64,000 bases of DNA, from positions 62,001 to 126,000 of the forward strand of contig NZ_QAJM01000007.1 in assembly GCF_003852405.1 (NCBI RefSeq), written 5' to 3'. This stretch comes from Pseudomonas sp. KBW05. Its GTDB lineage: Bacteria > Pseudomonadota > Gammaproteobacteria > Pseudomonadales > Pseudomonadaceae. The notes beneath the pieces are model-generated. The model did not search any database, was not told the DNA's origin, and worked only from the letters and a program-made list of their open reading frames with translations. This document shows, one piece after another, positions 38,910 to 46,576 of the stretch. How positions within the stretch are numbered: the stretch's first letter is position 1; every line of letters begins with the position of its first letter. The position numbers and the translations under genes were made by a program.

Positions 38910-38924
38910 GGGTACTCCCAGGTT

Positions 38925-39863
38925 TTAGTTGTAAGTGATGTTGACGGTGGTGGTACTGGCCAGCGTGCCTTGGCTGACCGTGCCGTTCTTGTGATAAGCC
39001 GCGCTGAGCGGCAAGACTGCGCGATTGCCCGAGACGGCAAGCGTGCGAGTGCCATTGGTACTGATGGTCTGGGGAACGCCGTTGACGCGCGAGTACAGCC
39101 AGAGAGCCACGCCCCCGGCGGTGCCGGTATTGGCAAACAGCAAACTGTTGCCTGGGGCGGGCGTGCCGCTAAACCGAAAGGTGACATTGGAGGCGTCGGT
39201 GCAGGTGGCGGTCAGGTCGAAGTTGTGCACGCCTGCGGAAACCACGTCTTTCAAGTCGCCGACTTTTATCGGGGGCAGGGTGATGGTGCGATTGACGTCA
39301 CCGGCTGCAAGGTCGCAAGTGGCTGCGGGCCTGACAAAACGTACAGGGCTGCCGAGTTGCAGGCGGAAACGCTCTGGCGCGATAACCCAGGTCTTTTCCC
39401 AGAACATGCCGCTCGGTACTGTCCCGGTGGTCACAGGGCCGATTTTGTAGAAGGTGGCCTCTGCTGAAGTGAAGCTGGGGATTTTTCCGTAAACCTGTTG
39501 GTAACCTTGGTTGTAAAGTGCGAAGGCGGCTGGTCCTCCGCCGGCCCACATCATCGTAATGCGCAAGCCTATGCCTGGAACCTCGGTGTGGTAGGCGCCC
39601 GTAGCCGGGTCTTGCAGGCGTGAATATCTTCCAAACACTCCGCTGTGGGTGGCAACGGTGCAATTTGCAAAGTAGGCGGGAGCCGTACCGCTGAAGACTT
39701 GGCGAGTGATGACACTCCCGACGGGAAGGCTGTCCGGGACCGTGATGTTCGCGGGCAGGTTCAGCGTGAACGTGTCATTTTGAAACCTGTCGCACCTCGC
39801 TTGGGCAGCGATCGGCATGCCCAGTGCAAGTAGTGTCGACGCGAGCAGGATGGGGTACTTCAT
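38925..39863 (-). CDS. Two-domain fimbrial tip adhesin-like subunit
   Basis: A 312-residue secreted protein. After the signal peptide (LLASTLLALGMPIAAQA) an N-terminal domain of about 170 residues has its own cysteine pair (ARCDRF and FANCTV), and a C-terminal pilin domain has CDLAAGD and TATCTD and ends TLASTTTVNITYN. This lectin-like plus pilin plan is that of tip adhesins such as FimH; the receptor is unknown. The second ATG of the leading MKMKYP is better spaced from AGGA, so 39863 is used; 39869 is possible. Confidence 0.82.
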   Translation of the reverse strand: MKYPILLASTLLALGMPIAAQARCDRFQNDTFTLNLPANITVPDSLPVGSVITRQVFSGTAPAYFANCTVATHSGVFGRYSRLQDPATGAYHTEVPGIGLRITMMWAGGGPAAFALYNQGYQQVYGKIPSFTSAEATFYKIGPVTTGTVPSGMFWEKTWVIAPERFRLQLGSPVRFVRPAATCDLAAGDVNRTITLPPIKVGDLKDVVSAGVHNFDLTATCTDASNVTFRFSGTPAPGNSLLFANTGTAGGVALWLYSRVNGVPQTISTNGTRTLAVSGNRAVLPLSAAYHKNGTVSQGTLASTTTVNITYN

Positions 39864-39928
39864 CTTCATGTCCTGTAGTCAGAAAGAGGTTGTTGGGAGC
39901 CGTGGACGCGACGTGTGCGCCCGTCGGA

Positions 39929-42496
39929 TCAGCCAGGTGTGTTGGCAGAGCACGTTCCAGCATCCAGATGGCGTAAACGCGGTGCAGCACCTCCCCCCTG
40001 ATCCTTCTGCAGGCCGTATTGCAGGCGGCAAGATGCGTTGTCATTGCTGCCCCACTTGACGGTCAACAGCCCCTGATCCTTCGCAACGCGCACAAACGCC
40101 TTGCCGCCCTGACCGACAATGCCGACGCTGGCGCCGTCTTCATCAAACACATCCGACCCAAACGGCAGGGGGCTGCCGTCCTCGCGTAGCGCGCTGATCA
40201 AGATCGCCTGGCCGCTGACCGTGTCGAACTGCAGCTTCACCACAGACCCTGCTCGTGGTGCGACGTTTTGCGCGGCGGTCTTGAGTTCTACGTCGACGGA
40301 CAGGTCCTTGGGGTCCAGCTCGACCACGTTCTGGCGATATGGCGTGAGATGGGGCACCACGGCGTAACCGCTCTTGCCGACTTGGGCGCCGTGGTTGCCG
40401 TTGATCCGCGCGCCTTGTGCGTCAGGGGCCTGGACGATGCCGATCGTGTCGCCCAGTTCCGGGGCGAAGGTCACGCCCCCTGCATGGGCGACGATGCCAC
40501 CGGTCATGCCCATTGATATCGCGCGGTAGGTGTTGCTCTGGCCATAACCTGCGGATAGCACGCCATGGCTCGCCTGGTATTTCACGTCGGCGCTCACCGA
40601 GTTACCGCTGCCCTGGGTCCGGCTGCCCCCAACCCCGTAGGTGAATTGGCTGCGCTCGCCCATCGTGCCGCCAATGTTCACACGCTCGCCGTTGCTTTGA
40701 TTACCGCGAAACGCCGTGGTGGTCAGGGTCGGCGAGCGAGCATCGCTGCCCAGTGGCAAGCTCAGGGTCAGCTCCACTTGCTTGTCGATCCTGTCGCTCA
40801 GCAAGTCCTTGGTGCGTTGGGCGCTGAGGGTGTAGTGCATGCCCCGCCAGCTACCGGTGTAGCCTGCGGTGAAGGTCAGGTTGCCGCTTGAGCGGTTCCA
40901 GTAGTTTTGCGATGAGCCGGTCAGGTACACCGAGCCGTTGCCCAGGCTTTGGTTGAGACTGATGTCCATCCGGTCGCGCAGGCGTGACAGGTTGTCCAGG
41001 TTGCGTCCGTCGATGGCGAGGTCGCGAACCCGTGCTGCGTCGGCGATGCTCAGGAAGCCTTCCGTGGAGTAGCGGTAGGCACCCAGGGCAAAGTGGGTTC
41101 CGGTGTCGGTGAAGTTCTTGCTGTAACGCAACTGCAGGCTTTGCCCATCCCGCGATCCGTGCCCTGGAATGACCGCCCTCGAAGTGGTCAGGTCAAGCGA
41201 AAGCGCCCCCACCGGGGTGTTGAACGCCGCGCCCAGCAATTGAGACAGATAGTCTTCCCCTATGACTGCACCGGTGTAGGCGGTCAGCAGGTTGTTGAGA
41301 CCGTGCTGGTAAGTCGCCTGCGCCAGGGTAGGGGGATGGCGCAGGCCGATTTCATCCAGTACGCCGACACTCAATGAGTGCCGGCTGTAGCCTGCACGCA
41401 GCAGGTTGGCGTTGGCGGCGAACGGCACGATGAATTCGCGCTGGCGGCCATCGGCTTCAGTCACCGTGACGGTCAAGTCGCCACCGTAGCCGGTGGGAAA
41501 CAGGTCGTTGAGCACGAATGGGCCGGGTGCCACAGACACTTCATCCAACAGTACGCCCCGCTGGCGCACGGTGACTCGTGCATTGGTCTCGGCGATGCCG
41601 CGCACCACGGGGGCAAAACCGGTCAGGGAGTCAGGCAGCATCCGGTCATCGCTGAACAGGCTGGCGCCGCGCAGGCGCACGCTGTCGAACAGTTCGCCCG
41701 GGGTGTAGATTTCGCCCAGCATCATTTGTGAACGCAGCGGGCTCAGTTCGCGCTGTACGTAGGTGCTGCTGCTTTGATAGCCCGAGCCGGTGACTGTCCG
41801 GCTGAAGCTGCCGTTGTGGCGCCAATGCCAGTCACCCAGGTTGAGGCCGGTGTTCAGGCCCAGGTAATGGGAGTTGATCGAGCGGCCGTTCGTGTGAGTG
41901 GCAAAGGTGTTGGCGTTGTAGCGCACGAACGCGGCATCGACCCCGCCGTCCCAATGCTTGGGGTCTACATAACCGCGGGCTTTGCGTGTCAGGTAGATTT
42001 GTGGAACCTGCAGGCTCAGGCGGTTCTCACCTGAATCGAACTGACTGGTGCTGCCTGGCAGGTAGGTGGACATCTCCTCGCAGCTGGCAAACGCCGGGAC
42101 GGGTGCGTGGCCAGGTTCGACGGGCTGGTTTTGCGGGGCGTCCAGGTCGATGCCGAACCTGATCAGCGCATCCCGTTCCAGGCACATTTGTGCTGAACTC
42201 TTGCCTTCGACCGCGACGAAGGCCAGGGTCTCGCGCCCTATCCATTGGCCGTTGAGGTAGACGTCGGAGCGGTAACTGCCGGGCAACATAACGTTGCCCT
42301 GGCTGAACTTCGAGATGTCGACCTGCTGGCTGCCTGCGCGATCAGGAAAGAAGGCCGGGTTGAACTCGACATTCTCGACAGCGTGGGCGCCCATGGCACA
42401 GGTACCGCTGAGCAGTAACAGGCTGCGCGCGGCAAGTGCGGAACGATAACGTGTCGGAGGCCAGCGTCTTGAGCTGGCGAGCGTGTTCAAACTCAT
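39929..42496 (-). CDS. Outer-membrane usher protein
   Basis: An 855-residue PapC/FimD-type usher, the beta-barrel pore that recruits chaperone-subunit complexes and assembles the fimbria. Recognisable parts are FNPAFFPDRAGSQQVDISKF and NVMLPGSYRSDVYLNGQWIG in the N-terminal periplasmic domain, SDDRMLPDSLTGFAPVVRGI and VAPGPFVLNDLFPTGYGGDL at the plug/barrel boundary, and a C-terminal domain with a cysteine pair (SCRLQYG and GTCSANTPG). ATG at 42496 follows GGAAGTGG and opens a long signal peptide ending SGTCAMGAHA. The typical FimD length is 830-880. Confidence 0.93.
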   Translation of the reverse strand: MSLNTLASSRRWPPTRYRSALAARSLLLLSGTCAMGAHAVENVEFNPAFFPDRAGSQQVDISKFSQGNVMLPGSYRSDVYLNGQWIGRETLAFVAVEGKSSAQMCLERDALIRFGIDLDAPQNQPVEPGHAPVPAFASCEEMSTYLPGSTSQFDSGENRLSLQVPQIYLTRKARGYVDPKHWDGGVDAAFVRYNANTFATHTNGRSINSHYLGLNTGLNLGDWHWRHNGSFSRTVTGSGYQSSSTYVQRELSPLRSQMMLGEIYTPGELFDSVRLRGASLFSDDRMLPDSLTGFAPVVRGIAETNARVTVRQRGVLLDEVSVAPGPFVLNDLFPTGYGGDLTVTVTEADGRQREFIVPFAANANLLRAGYSRHSLSVGVLDEIGLRHPPTLAQATYQHGLNNLLTAYTGAVIGEDYLSQLLGAAFNTPVGALSLDLTTSRAVIPGHGSRDGQSLQLRYSKNFTDTGTHFALGAYRYSTEGFLSIADAARVRDLAIDGRNLDNLSRLRDRMDISLNQSLGNGSVYLTGSSQNYWNRSSGNLTFTAGYTGSWRGMHYTLSAQRTKDLLSDRIDKQVELTLSLPLGSDARSPTLTTTAFRGNQSNGERVNIGGTMGERSQFTYGVGGSRTQGSGNSVSADVKYQASHGVLSAGYGQSNTYRAISMGMTGGIVAHAGGVTFAPELGDTIGIVQAPDAQGARINGNHGAQVGKSGYAVVPHLTPYRQNVVELDPKDLSVDVELKTAAQNVAPRAGSVVKLQFDTVSGQAILISALREDGSPLPFGSDVFDEDGASVGIVGQGGKAFVRVAKDQGLLTVKWGSNDNASCRLQYGLQKDQGGGAAPRLRHLDAGTCSANTPG

Positions 42497-42635
42497 GTTT
42501 ACCACTTCCAAAAAATAGGTACTGTGCGAATCTGGGCAATAGGAGGCCCTGCCCTGAAAAATGGGCATCAGCCGAACGTGTGCATGACGTGGGTTACGTA
42601 CTTGGCAAGCTACGGTGTCAGGCGGGTCTCACCGG

Positions 42636-43415
42636 TCATGTCGACACCTTGGTGCTGTGGGAGACGGTTCCCCCAAAGTCATCGAGTGTCTGGAACTCGA
42701 CAGTCGCCGCTTTGCCTGGCGGCGCCTTGAGACTCGGCAACTCAAAGCGGTTGCGGCCGCCAGGAGCAACCATGTTCTCGGCGCCTGAGGTGGCAGCCTT
42801 GCGTGCATGACGCTGTTGCGCCTCCAGCACTTCGATCTGATCGAATGTCACGTGGTAGGGGGTGGGGTTGAAGACTTCCAACACCTGGCCTTGCGCGCTC
42901 GACTCATGACGCCACTGCAGTTTTCCCGGAGCGGCTTCGACCCCATAGGGCAAGGCTGCCGGGCGGAAAAACAGCTTGATCCGGGAACGGAAGGCCACTT
43001 GCAATTGATTGCTCTGCTGGGCGTCTTGAGCCTGAGCGGGAATCTCCAGCAGGTTGAACCAGAACAGGCTCTCCTGTTTCGACGGCAAGTCCTCGCCCGT
43101 AAAGGCAAGTCGCACGACCTGCTGCTTGCCTGGCTCCATACGGAAGATCGGCGGTGTGGCGATAAACGGGATTCCGGTCGCGTCAGGCGTTGAGTGTTCG
43201 TCGCCGTTGTCCAGCCAGGCCTGGACCAGGACGGGTGCCTGGTTCTTGCTTTCAAGCCGTACCGTGACTTCCTTGTCGTTCTGCGGGTAGATAATCCGTG
43301 TGTTGTTGATGACGACGCTGGCATGGGCGGTAACTGTGCTGAACAGCGCGAGTGCCAAGGCGCCGAGCCTGGCTGTCAGGTGTGAAACGAGCGTGGCGTT
43401 CATGCAATAGGTCAT
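42636..43415 (-). CDS. Periplasmic fimbrial chaperone (second)
   Basis: A 259-residue PapD-like chaperone: signal peptide ending FSTVTAHA, then the G1 edge region SVVINNTRIIYPQNDKEVTV, FRMEPGKQQVVRLAF, ESLFWFNLLEIP, and the subunit-binding IKLFFRPAALP. The start at 43415 overlaps the stop of the preceding chaperone gene by four bases (ATGA), which favours it over the ATG at 43403. It is about 40-50 percent similar by eye to the first chaperone. Confidence 0.92.
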   Translation of the reverse strand: MTYCMNATLVSHLTARLGALALALFSTVTAHASVVINNTRIIYPQNDKEVTVRLESKNQAPVLVQAWLDNGDEHSTPDATGIPFIATPPIFRMEPGKQQVVRLAFTGEDLPSKQESLFWFNLLEIPAQAQDAQQSNQLQVAFRSRIKLFFRPAALPYGVEAAPGKLQWRHESSAQGQVLEVFNPTPYHVTFDQIEVLEAQQRHARKAATSGAENMVAPGGRNRFELPSLKAPPGKAATVEFQTLDDFGGTVSHSTKVST

Positions 43416-44188
43416 CTTGCAATTGAAGGGGAAAGGCTTGCCGAGTGGCGCACACGTGCGCCGAAGTCGCTGACGGTGGTGAATTCGACTTTGGGTCTGC
43501 CACTGGGGCGGTCGCGCAATTGCGGCAGTGCAAACAATTTCACGTCGCCGGCAGGCATCAGCAGGCCGTCGTTGGGCTCTTTGCTGGGGGCTTTGCTGAA
43601 CCGTTTTCCTTCGCTCAGCAGGTCAACCGCCGTGAGGGAAATATGGTAGGGCGTCGGGTTGGTGGCCTGCAGCGCATAGCCTTGCTCCTGGGCCACCAGT
43701 TTCCATTGCAGCTTCGCCGGGGCGCTGCCCACTGGATAGGGCAATGCCTTGGGGCGAAGGAACACACGCAAGCGGGTACGGAACGCCAGTTCGATCTGGT
43801 TGTTTTGTTCGGTCCCCGCGGTCATCGGGGGGACTTCCAGCACGTTCAACCAGTACAGGCTTTCGCGGTCTGTGGGGGACGGCTCGCCCGAGTAGCGCAG
43901 GCGCAACGCCTGCTGCTGCTGAGGCTCGATGCGAAAGATCGGCGGTGACAGGGTAAACGGTGTTTGTGCGGTCGCTGGTGTCGAGCGCACGTCACCCGTA
44001 TCCAGCCAGGTTTGCACCAGCGCCGGGCGCTCACCTTTGTTTTCCAGGCGCACGACTACCTCTTGTTGCTCGGCCGGGAAGATCACCCGGGTACCATAAA
44101 TAATCACCCCTGCATGGGCGCTAATCGCGTGTAGCGACAACGCCCCGACGGCAAGGGTGGCCAGCGCAAGGCGAGCCATTTTTTTCAT
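43412..44188 (-). CDS. Periplasmic fimbrial chaperone (first)
   Basis: A 258-residue PapD-like chaperone with signal peptide MKKMARLALATLAVGALSLH ending AISAHA. Family landmarks are GVIIYGTRVIFPAEQQEVVV, FRIEPQQQQALRLRYSG, RESLYWLNVLEVPP and RLRVFLRPKALPYP. Translation of the second chaperone is coupled to it. Two different chaperones in one operon suggest a division of labour between the major pilin and the tip subunits. Confidence 0.92.
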   Translation of the reverse strand: MKKMARLALATLAVGALSLHAISAHAGVIIYGTRVIFPAEQQEVVVRLENKGERPALVQTWLDTGDVRSTPATAQTPFTLSPPIFRIEPQQQQALRLRYSGEPSPTDRESLYWLNVLEVPPMTAGTEQNNQIELAFRTRLRVFLRPKALPYPVGSAPAKLQWKLVAQEQGYALQATNPTPYHISLTAVDLLSEGKRFSKAPSKEPNDGLLMPAGDVKLFALPQLRDRPSGRPKVEFTTVSDFGARVRHSASLSPSIAR

Positions 44189-44282
44189 AAGGTCGCAGGT
44201 CTCTTCGAATTCGGGGTGGGGCCTGCGCAACGGCGGCAGACCCGTTAGGTGCAAGGCCTGCCGATGCAGGCCAATGCGCCCC

Positions 44283-44864
44283 TTAATCGGCGTACACGAC
44301 CATAAAGCCGACGCGCGTCTTGACCGTACCTTCGGTCGCCGGTGCTGTGGCGTACATCTGTGCGGCCAATGGGATAACGGCCTGGTTGTCTGCGATCACC
44401 ACGCCTTCGGATTTTTCGGTGTAGACGTTGATCGGGGAGCCGTTACGGTTAGTGACTTCAACCTGTACGTTCTTGGCGTTGGCGGTGTCGTCAGGGTTGT
44501 CGTAGCCGTCGATGTTCAAGCGGCCGGTTGCCACGTCAATCGCTGGGCTGGTGGGGTCGAATGCCACCATTGCGGTGCGGCCGTTGGTGCAGCTGCCTTC
44601 GCCCGGTGCGCCGATGCGGATGGTGAAGCCAGTCAGGTTGGCGCGGTCGCCAGGTTTCGCCAGGCGTGCAGCCGAGACACCACCCAGGTTGACGTCTTTG
44701 ACCACAGCCCCTGTACCCGGTGCCGAACCCTCAATGGTGCAGGTCGTGTCGTTGACCAGTCCGGCGAAGTTGATGGTGCCGTCATTGGCGGCATGGGCGG
44801 TTTGCGAGACGGCAGCGGCCAAGGCAAGGGCTGCGGCAATGCTGGAGAGAGCGTTGAATTTCAT
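44283..44864 (-). CDS. Major fimbrial subunit (pilin)
   Basis: A 193-residue type 1-like pilin: signal peptide MKFNALSSIAAALALAAAVS ending QTAHA, donor-strand N terminus ANDGTINFAGLV, disulfide cysteines in TCTIEGS and SCTNGR, and a C-terminal beta strand VKTRVGFMVVYAD. First gene in the operon, as usual for the major subunit, with a 95-bp gap before the chaperone that could hold a processing or attenuation site. GGAAA precedes the ATG. Confidence 0.9.
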   Translation of the reverse strand: MKFNALSSIAAALALAAAVSQTAHAANDGTINFAGLVNDTTCTIEGSAPGTGAVVKDVNLGGVSAARLAKPGDRANLTGFTIRIGAPGEGSCTNGRTAMVAFDPTSPAIDVATGRLNIDGYDNPDDTANAKNVQVEVTNRNGSPINVYTEKSEGVVIADNQAVIPLAAQMYATAPATEGTVKTRVGFMVVYAD

Positions 44865-45195
44865 AATATTTCCAATCGTGAATTGTCGATGTTCTTCCGC
44901 CGCTTTATAAGTGCGGAACTTTCAGGTGCATAAGTGGCGGACAACGTAATGTCTCCGGGAACACTAAATGGGTCTGTAGAGAAGTAACGATATTGAGGTA
45001 GTGATTGTTCGAAATGTTCGATTTCGATTCAAATAAGTTGCATTGACAGTGCGCTGTAAGGGGCTGCTGTAAGATTAGTCTGAAAGAGTAAGCCTTATTA
45101 TTTTTCTGTGTTGATCCCTGCGTGTAGCTGAGATATACCGTGCTCGCATAAAGGGAATTGTTTGTACTGAGTTGTACTCACCTGAGTGGTTTGCC
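44865..45195. promoter_or_regulatory. Divergent control region between pilin and response regulator genes
   Basis: A gene-free 331-bp stretch, visibly more AT-rich than its surroundings, from which the fimbrial operon (minus) and the response regulator (plus) diverge. It contains an inverted repeat CGAAAT-GTTCG-ATTTCG (45010-45026), a perfect -35 word TTGACA (45043-45048) without a well-spaced -10, and a direct repeat of GCTGTAAG (45053-45060 and 45066-45073). These are candidate operators; no promoter can be assigned firmly. Confidence 0.5.
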
Positions 45196-45891
45196 ATGCC
45201 TACTTCAATGTCCAAGATGTACACCGTCATGTTGCTGGATGATCATGAGATGGTTCGGCAAGGGATCGAGTTAGGCTTGGATAAGGAGGCCGATCTCGAA
45301 GTAATAGGCTCCTTTGGCACCGCCAGGGATTTGTTTGACGCGCTTGTCCGAACGTCAGCGGATGTGGTGGTCATGGACTTTACGCTGGGACCCTCGGACG
45401 TCGATGGCCTCAGCTTGATCCAATCCCTGAATCGACGATTCAAGCAGTGCAGGTTGCTTATTGTGTCTTCGCACTACACACCCGCTACCGTATCGCTGGC
45501 GTTGAGGGCGGGAAGTTGGGGGGTGTTGGGCAAGACGCAAAATCTCACTGAATTGATCACGGCAATTCGAACGGTTGCCCAAGGGCGGATCTACTTGCAG
45601 CCGTGTATGTTGCCGGGCCTTCAAGATGTACAAGCCATTGTTGATCGGGCAACTATAAGATCGAAAATCGAGCTTTCGGCGCCCCAGCGATTGAACGCCT
45701 GTCTCACACCCAAAGAACAGGAAGTATTGCGTTGTTTTCTTGATGGTATGTCCGTGAGCTCCATTGCGGCAAAGTTTTCGCGCAGCGCGAGTACCATCAG
45801 TACGCAAAAACAATCGGCGTATCGGAAATTGGGTATCAAGACCGACAGCGAGCTATTTAAGTTTACTCAGCAGTTTGGAAAGTTGGGATAA
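45196..45891 (+). CDS. LuxR/FixJ-type response regulator
   Basis: A 231-residue two-component regulator. The receiver domain shows the acidic pair LLDDHE near 15, the phospho-acceptor Asp61 in VVMDFTL, the VSSHY switch residues and the lysine in GKTQ. The C-terminal LuxR helix-turn-helix spans LTPKEQEVLRCFLDGMSVSS to ISTQKQSAYRKLGI. It resembles RcsB/BvgA-like regulators that often control fimbriae. No histidine kinase gene adjoins it. Codon use is less GC-rich than the neighbours. ATG at 45196 (MPTSMSKMYTVMLLDD) is preferred to a TTG at 45172; ATG at 45217 is also possible. It is divergent from the fimbrial operon and probably regulates it. Confidence 0.85.
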   Translation: MPTSMSKMYTVMLLDDHEMVRQGIELGLDKEADLEVIGSFGTARDLFDALVRTSADVVVMDFTLGPSDVDGLSLIQSLNRRFKQCRLLIVSSHYTPATVSLALRAGSWGVLGKTQNLTELITAIRTVAQGRIYLQPCMLPGLQDVQAIVDRATIRSKIELSAPQRLNACLTPKEQEVLRCFLDGMSVSSIAAKFSRSASTISTQKQSAYRKLGIKTDSELFKFTQQFGKLG

Positions 45892-45928
45892 GGTCGTTTC
45901 TGTAGGACTATTCGAGTTGAGCAATAAA

Positions 45929-46549
45929 TCAGATTGGATTATCCAGATAACGCAGGGCGAGCTGTTCGGTCGCTTGCCGCGCTGGCGATAACAGGTGCGG
46001 CGCCACCAGCATCATGATCTGGTAGACCACCACCTGCACCTCACCTTCACGGTCGAGAATCCGTTGGTAGTCCAGGGAAAACAGCAGGGTCATGGTGATC
46101 TGCTCCACCAGTTGCCCCAGCGCCTGGGTGCCGCTGACCAACTGCCCGGCAGCCTTCAACCGTGCGAGCAATGAGGCCAGGGTGCGCTTGAGTGCGGTGA
46201 GCAGGTTGCGAATGCCCTTGGCCAGCTTTGGCAGGCGCCCCGCCAGGTTCGACAGGTCCTGGAACAGAAAGCGGTAATGGGCCATGCGCTCGACGATCAG
46301 GTGCAGGAACAGCCAGTAATCCTGGGGTTCCAGTTGCGCGTCCGCCGGCGGGTCGAGCAGCGGTGCCAGCTCGTTTTGAAAGCGCTCGAACAGCCCGAGC
46401 ACCAGCGGCTCCTTGCCATGGAAGTGGTAGTAGAGGTTGCCGGGGCTGATCCCCATTTCATTGGCCACCTCCATGGTGGATACGTTCGGCTCGCCCTTCT
46501 GGTTGAACAACTGCAGGGCACATTCAAGGATACGGTCGCGCGTCTTCAT
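45929..46549 (-). CDS. phaD: PhaD, TetR-family regulator of PHA genes
   Basis: A 206-residue TetR-type regulator with the N-terminal helix-turn-helix MEVANEMGISPGNLYYHFHG (about 26-45). In P. putida PhaD activates phaC1 and phaI promoters, with a CoA ester proposed as effector. It closes the phaC1-phaZ-phaC2-phaD operon, 27 bp after phaC2. In most pseudomonads it converges directly on phaF; here a fimbrial block lies between. Confidence 0.94.
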   Translation of the reverse strand: MKTRDRILECALQLFNQKGEPNVSTMEVANEMGISPGNLYYHFHGKEPLVLGLFERFQNELAPLLDPPADAQLEPQDYWLFLHLIVERMAHYRFLFQDLSNLAGRLPKLAKGIRNLLTALKRTLASLLARLKAAGQLVSGTQALGQLVEQITMTLLFSLDYQRILDREGEVQVVVYQIMMLVAPHLLSPARQATEQLALRYLDNPI

Positions 46550-46576
46550 CCAGTCTTCTTAATCTGATCGTTGAGC

